A stretch of 20,000 bases of DNA from Sphaeroforma sirkka (Eukaryota > Opisthokonta > Ichthyosporea > Ichthyophonida), in contig LUCW03001575.1 of assembly GCA_001586965.3 (NCBI GenBank), forward strand, positions 47,501 through 67,500, given 5' to 3'. The first letter of the stretch is position 1; the number at the start of each line of letters is the position of its first letter. The notes beneath the pieces were generated by a model. That model did not search any database and was not told the DNA's origin. It saw only the letters and a list, made by a program, of their open reading frames with translations. This document shows, one piece after another, positions 19,601 to 20,000 of this stretch. The translations under genes and the position numbers were made by a program.

Positions 19601-19966
19601 GCTCCTGCGTATAGCTCGCTCGAACCAAAGCTTCCTTATGTTAATTCCAAATCAGGTGCGAATAGATTCTTTTCACTTCAGAGTGCAAACGTGTGCACAA
19701 GGCGTTGCACGTATGCTTGTTTATCAAATATTTTTGAGCTCGGTTTCTATGGAATCGCACGCGTGCTCCAATATTCTCATGGGAAACCAGTTTTTAGATT
19801 AATGGGCTCGATACTGTAAACAGGTATCCGTGTTTTCCATACAGAACACATGACTACATGAATAGTTTACAAATAGTACGTGCAGATTTTTTTACTTACG
19901 TGAGGTCGAATCGATTTCCAGCGCCGCGTCAATAGAATCAGTCACCTTGTCTACACTTTCCTTCAC
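8006..19966 (-). CDS. TMF1: TMF1 orthologue, Golgi coiled-coil protein (golgin), 5' end outside window
   Basis: The exons, in order, are 19966-19900, 19458-19206, 18702-18476, 18073-16692, 16535-16409, 15750-14229, 13935-13719, 13138-12984, 12725-12505, 12171-11842, 11616-11529, 11158-10898, 10660-10543, 10049-9956, (possibly 9599-9555), 8774-8693, 8525-8442 and 8175-8006. All introns are GT-AG and all phases match. The joined frame is about 1,798 codons if one base is discounted in the fourth-from-first large exon (see 14229-15750). Recognition rests on family motifs: EKDEEIEGLLAEGTKLSQQ with IKKLREKNKE (TMF_DNA_bd region) and MLQMYGQKAEEAEEARLDL at the C-terminus (TMF_TATA_bd region). TMF1 is a Golgi-tethering golgin that binds Rab6 in animals and was first described as a TATA-element-binding factor. 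Human TMF1 is about 1,093 residues, so this one is much longer. The initiator exon lies beyond position 20000. Confidence 0.93.
8800..9188 (+). CDS. Candidate nested antisense coding unit inside a TMF1 intron
   Basis: On the plus strand an open frame over about 8800-8986 reads a helical pattern (AQTLTSILRDLHTPHAKAL, then RLTRDVQVLQTQLEDLG). A 50-nt intron (8987-9036, GTGACT to cctgcag) joins it in frame to 9037-9188, which reads FRSPQTFKIQHEVQSILEQ and then QQNARLLRHI before a TGA. The first in-frame ATG is at 8914, giving 74 residues, but the helical pattern begins earlier, so an upstream exon may hold the true start. The product would be a small alpha-helical protein of unknown family. Hydrophobic residues are spaced as in a coiled coil. 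The frame is open across both parts, but there is no homology evidence. Confidence 0.4.
9555..9599 (-). CDS. TMF1: Possible 45-nt TMF1 micro-exon
   Basis: Acceptor gcgcatag and donor CAA|GTATGG enclose 15 codons ending TTFNLQ, phase 0 on both sides, so it can be included or skipped without changing frame. The following exon starts ALHQRE, and animal TMF1 has NLQ just before this point. The evidence is thin and splicing straight from 9956 to 8774 is equally in frame. Confidence 0.3.
9956..12171 (-). CDS. TMF1: TMF1 exons for the central coiled coil
   Basis: Exons are 12171-11842, 11616-11529, 11158-10898, 10660-10543 and 10049-9956. The first four are continuous heptad coiled coil. The junction reading SAAPLNKQ then IESLRASLAEHQEE matches the TMF1 stretch RPLLRQIENLQATL, and YTERLGEA matches SDRLGES. 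The last exon leaves the coiled coil and is Ser/Pro/Arg-rich (RRSPTASPKERAQSLRREI), like the Ser-rich linker at this place in animal TMF1. Phases are 0, 0, 1, 1, 2, 0. The last exon is supported by matching phase and an acceptor (gatctcag) more than by similarity. Confidence 0.85.
12505..13935 (-). CDS. TMF1: TMF1 exons for the first coiled coil and TMF_DNA_bd region
   Basis: Exons are 13935-13719, 13138-12984 and 12725-12505. The first encodes a coiled coil (LQDQNQQLEDTNAQLMAKI). The second carries the family signature EKDEEIEGLLAEGTKLSQQ followed by IKKLREKNKELE, which matches the Pfam TMF_DNA_bd segment of animal TMF1. The third continues the coiled coil. Phases 1, 2, 1 and 0 fit. For the third exon the acceptor acaacag at 12726 is chosen over a nearer cag because only it restores frame. 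Confidence 0.9.
13217..13284. repeat. 34-bp tandem duplication in a TMF1 intron
   Basis: Two adjacent copies beginning ttctatataactatg and ending aagtggtcaagcta, differing at two or three bases. They lie in the 580-nt intron between 13718 and 13139. Confidence 0.85.
13498..13639. repeat. Compound (CA)n(TA)n...(TA)n(TG)n microsatellite
   Basis: A CA run, a TA run (about 13520-13547), a CA-rich middle, a second TA run (about 13587-13622) and a TG run. The left CA and right TG flanks are complementary, so the block can fold back. It sits inside a TMF1 intron. Open frames of HTHTH and IYIYI here are artefacts. Confidence 0.95.
14229..15750 (-). CDS. TMF1: TMF1 acidic repeat exon with an apparent one-base frame break
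   Basis: About 507 residues, strongly acidic (Glu, Asp, Gly, Val, Gln). It begins with a Trp motif (AADDGWAQDGSAWDTTE). Its 3' half is a tandem array of seven-residue units close to GEYAEEQ. The frame entering from the 5' side stays open to 14705, while the frame needed at the donor (14229) is a different one. The switch falls near a run of six G (minus strand; C run at 14727-14732). Repeat-like units (GDYADA and GEYAEKH) lie on both sides, so translation apparently crosses the point. A base gained in the run by assembly error or mutation would explain it. A very short intron (for example 55 nt from GTGACT to atgcag) would also restore frame. Confidence 0.82.
14478..14730 (-). repeat. 21-bp coding minisatellite (GEYAEEQ units)
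   Basis: About 12 units of 21 bases in tandem. On the minus strand each encodes a variant of EYAEEQG. Units vary at several positions (EHAEEQG, ECTEEQG, EYVGEHG), and weaker units continue upstream in the same exon. The unit length keeps the frame whatever the copy number. All frames on both strands are nearly stop-free here, which creates long false open frames on the plus strand. Confidence 0.9.
15841..16029. repeat. Three tandem 63-bp repeats in a TMF1 intron
   Basis: Copies start at 15841, 15904 and 15967, spaced exactly 63 bases. Each has agt-atagaata, then gag-aagctctt--c-cattct-a. They occupy the 658-nt intron between exons 16535-16409 and 15750-14229. Confidence 0.8.
16409..16535 (-). 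CDS. TMF1: TMF1 small exon with a Trp-Asp motif
   Basis: 127 bases between acceptor ctgagtag and donor G|GTATGG. The frame reads TDTINTAAESAVES, then TEDAWDNVTEGWEQAG. Phase 0 in and phase 1 out fit both neighbours exactly, and the Trp motif matches those in the flanking exons, which is why this frame was chosen over two other open frames. Confidence 0.8.
16692..18073 (-). CDS. TMF1: TMF1 large disordered exon with a repeated ~40-residue segment
   Basis: This exon of 1,382 bases (about 461 residues) starts at the acceptor cccatatag and ends at donor AAG|GTAAGT (phase 0). It is rich in Ala, Asp, Glu, Lys and Gly, with no hydrophobic core, and is probably disordered. The first third holds three diverged tandem repeats (about 17544-17924). 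Each has a basic KRA-RS core, then a D/N-G-(S/A)-G-(E/R)-(D/E)-V acidic core. A Trp motif (DDGWGQTDTWDKMEG) lies near 17070, and a Gln/Glu-rich stretch near 16850. Animal TMF1 also has a long unstructured N-terminal half, but these repeats are not a known feature of the family. Confidence 0.88.
18476..19966 (-). CDS. TMF1: TMF1 exons 2-4 of the gene (first three in window): N-terminal segment
   Basis: Exon 19966-19900 encodes VKESVDKVTDSIDAALEID, an amphipathic helix matching the extreme N-terminal helix of TMF1 (about residues 10-35 in animals). So only a short first exon with the start codon should be missing. Exon 19458-19206 (84 residues) is acidic, then Gly-, Ser- and Lys-rich. Exon 18702-18476 is Ser/Thr/Asn/Gln-rich and ends with a Trp motif (AGWESGAGNAWDVADNDW). 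Phases at the junctions are 1, 2 and 1. Donors are GTAAGT, GTGAGT and GTGAGT. Numbering as exons 2-4 assumes one missing exon. Confidence 0.85.
19100..19899 (-). other. TMF1 intronic sequence around the second exon in the window
   Basis: Introns at 19899-19459 and 19205-18703 (minus strand), with donors GTAAGT and GTGAGT and acceptors ending acgcag and ttaccag. No RNA gene is seen. The second intron is unusual in being stop-free, in the frame of the following exon, for about 135 codons (18703-19109). Confidence 0.6.
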
Positions 19967-20000
19967 CTGTAGCAAAAAGTTATGGGAAAGGCAGAACAAA

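Overview
This is eukaryotic nuclear DNA, probably from a protist. The evidence is many short GT-AG introns, a protein with a mitochondrial-type presequence, a golgin gene, and noncoding stretches rich in microsatellites and minisatellites. The golgin resembles the animal protein closely and without gaps at its C-terminus. That fits a holozoan or opisthokont protist such as an ichthyosporean, but this placement is inference.

Layout. At 232-2229 (+) lies an intronless gene for a fusion of a cytochrome b5 haem domain and an FAD-dependent (DAO-type) oxidoreductase, with a bipartite mitochondrial-looking N-terminus. Positions 2230-3960 hold no confident gene, only broken coding-like stretches on both strands. 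At 3965-4433 (-) is a small secreted cysteine-containing protein with one 52-nt intron. A second, inverted and internally deleted copy lies at 6410-6628 (+) and keeps the promoter and tail but has lost the start codon, signal peptide and intron. Between the two copies is a foldback element (about 5184-5692) with roughly 180-bp inverted arms. Positions 6630-7770 show no convincing gene. A diverged 118-bp tandem duplication at 7772-8000 leads up to the stop codon of the next gene.

The right 60% (8006-19966, -) is one long gene of 17 or 18 recognised exons, whose first exon lies beyond the window. It encodes an orthologue of TMF1 (TATA element modulatory factor / ARA160), a Golgi-associated coiled-coil golgin. 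I rebuilt the splicing by hand. All phases agree, the joined frame is about 1,798 codons, and the last three exons align without gaps to the known TMF1 C-terminus. The N-terminal half is greatly enlarged by acidic low-complexity sequence carrying repeated Trp-Asp motifs, a 21-bp coding minisatellite (GEYAEEQ units) with an apparent single-base frame break, and a repeated segment of about 40 residues. The largest intron contains a plus-strand two-exon coding candidate (about 8800-9188), a possible nested antisense gene.

The genes do not form a pathway. The oxidoreductase is probably mitochondrial, the small protein secreted, and the golgin at the Golgi. The noncoding DNA is shaped by duplications at several scales.
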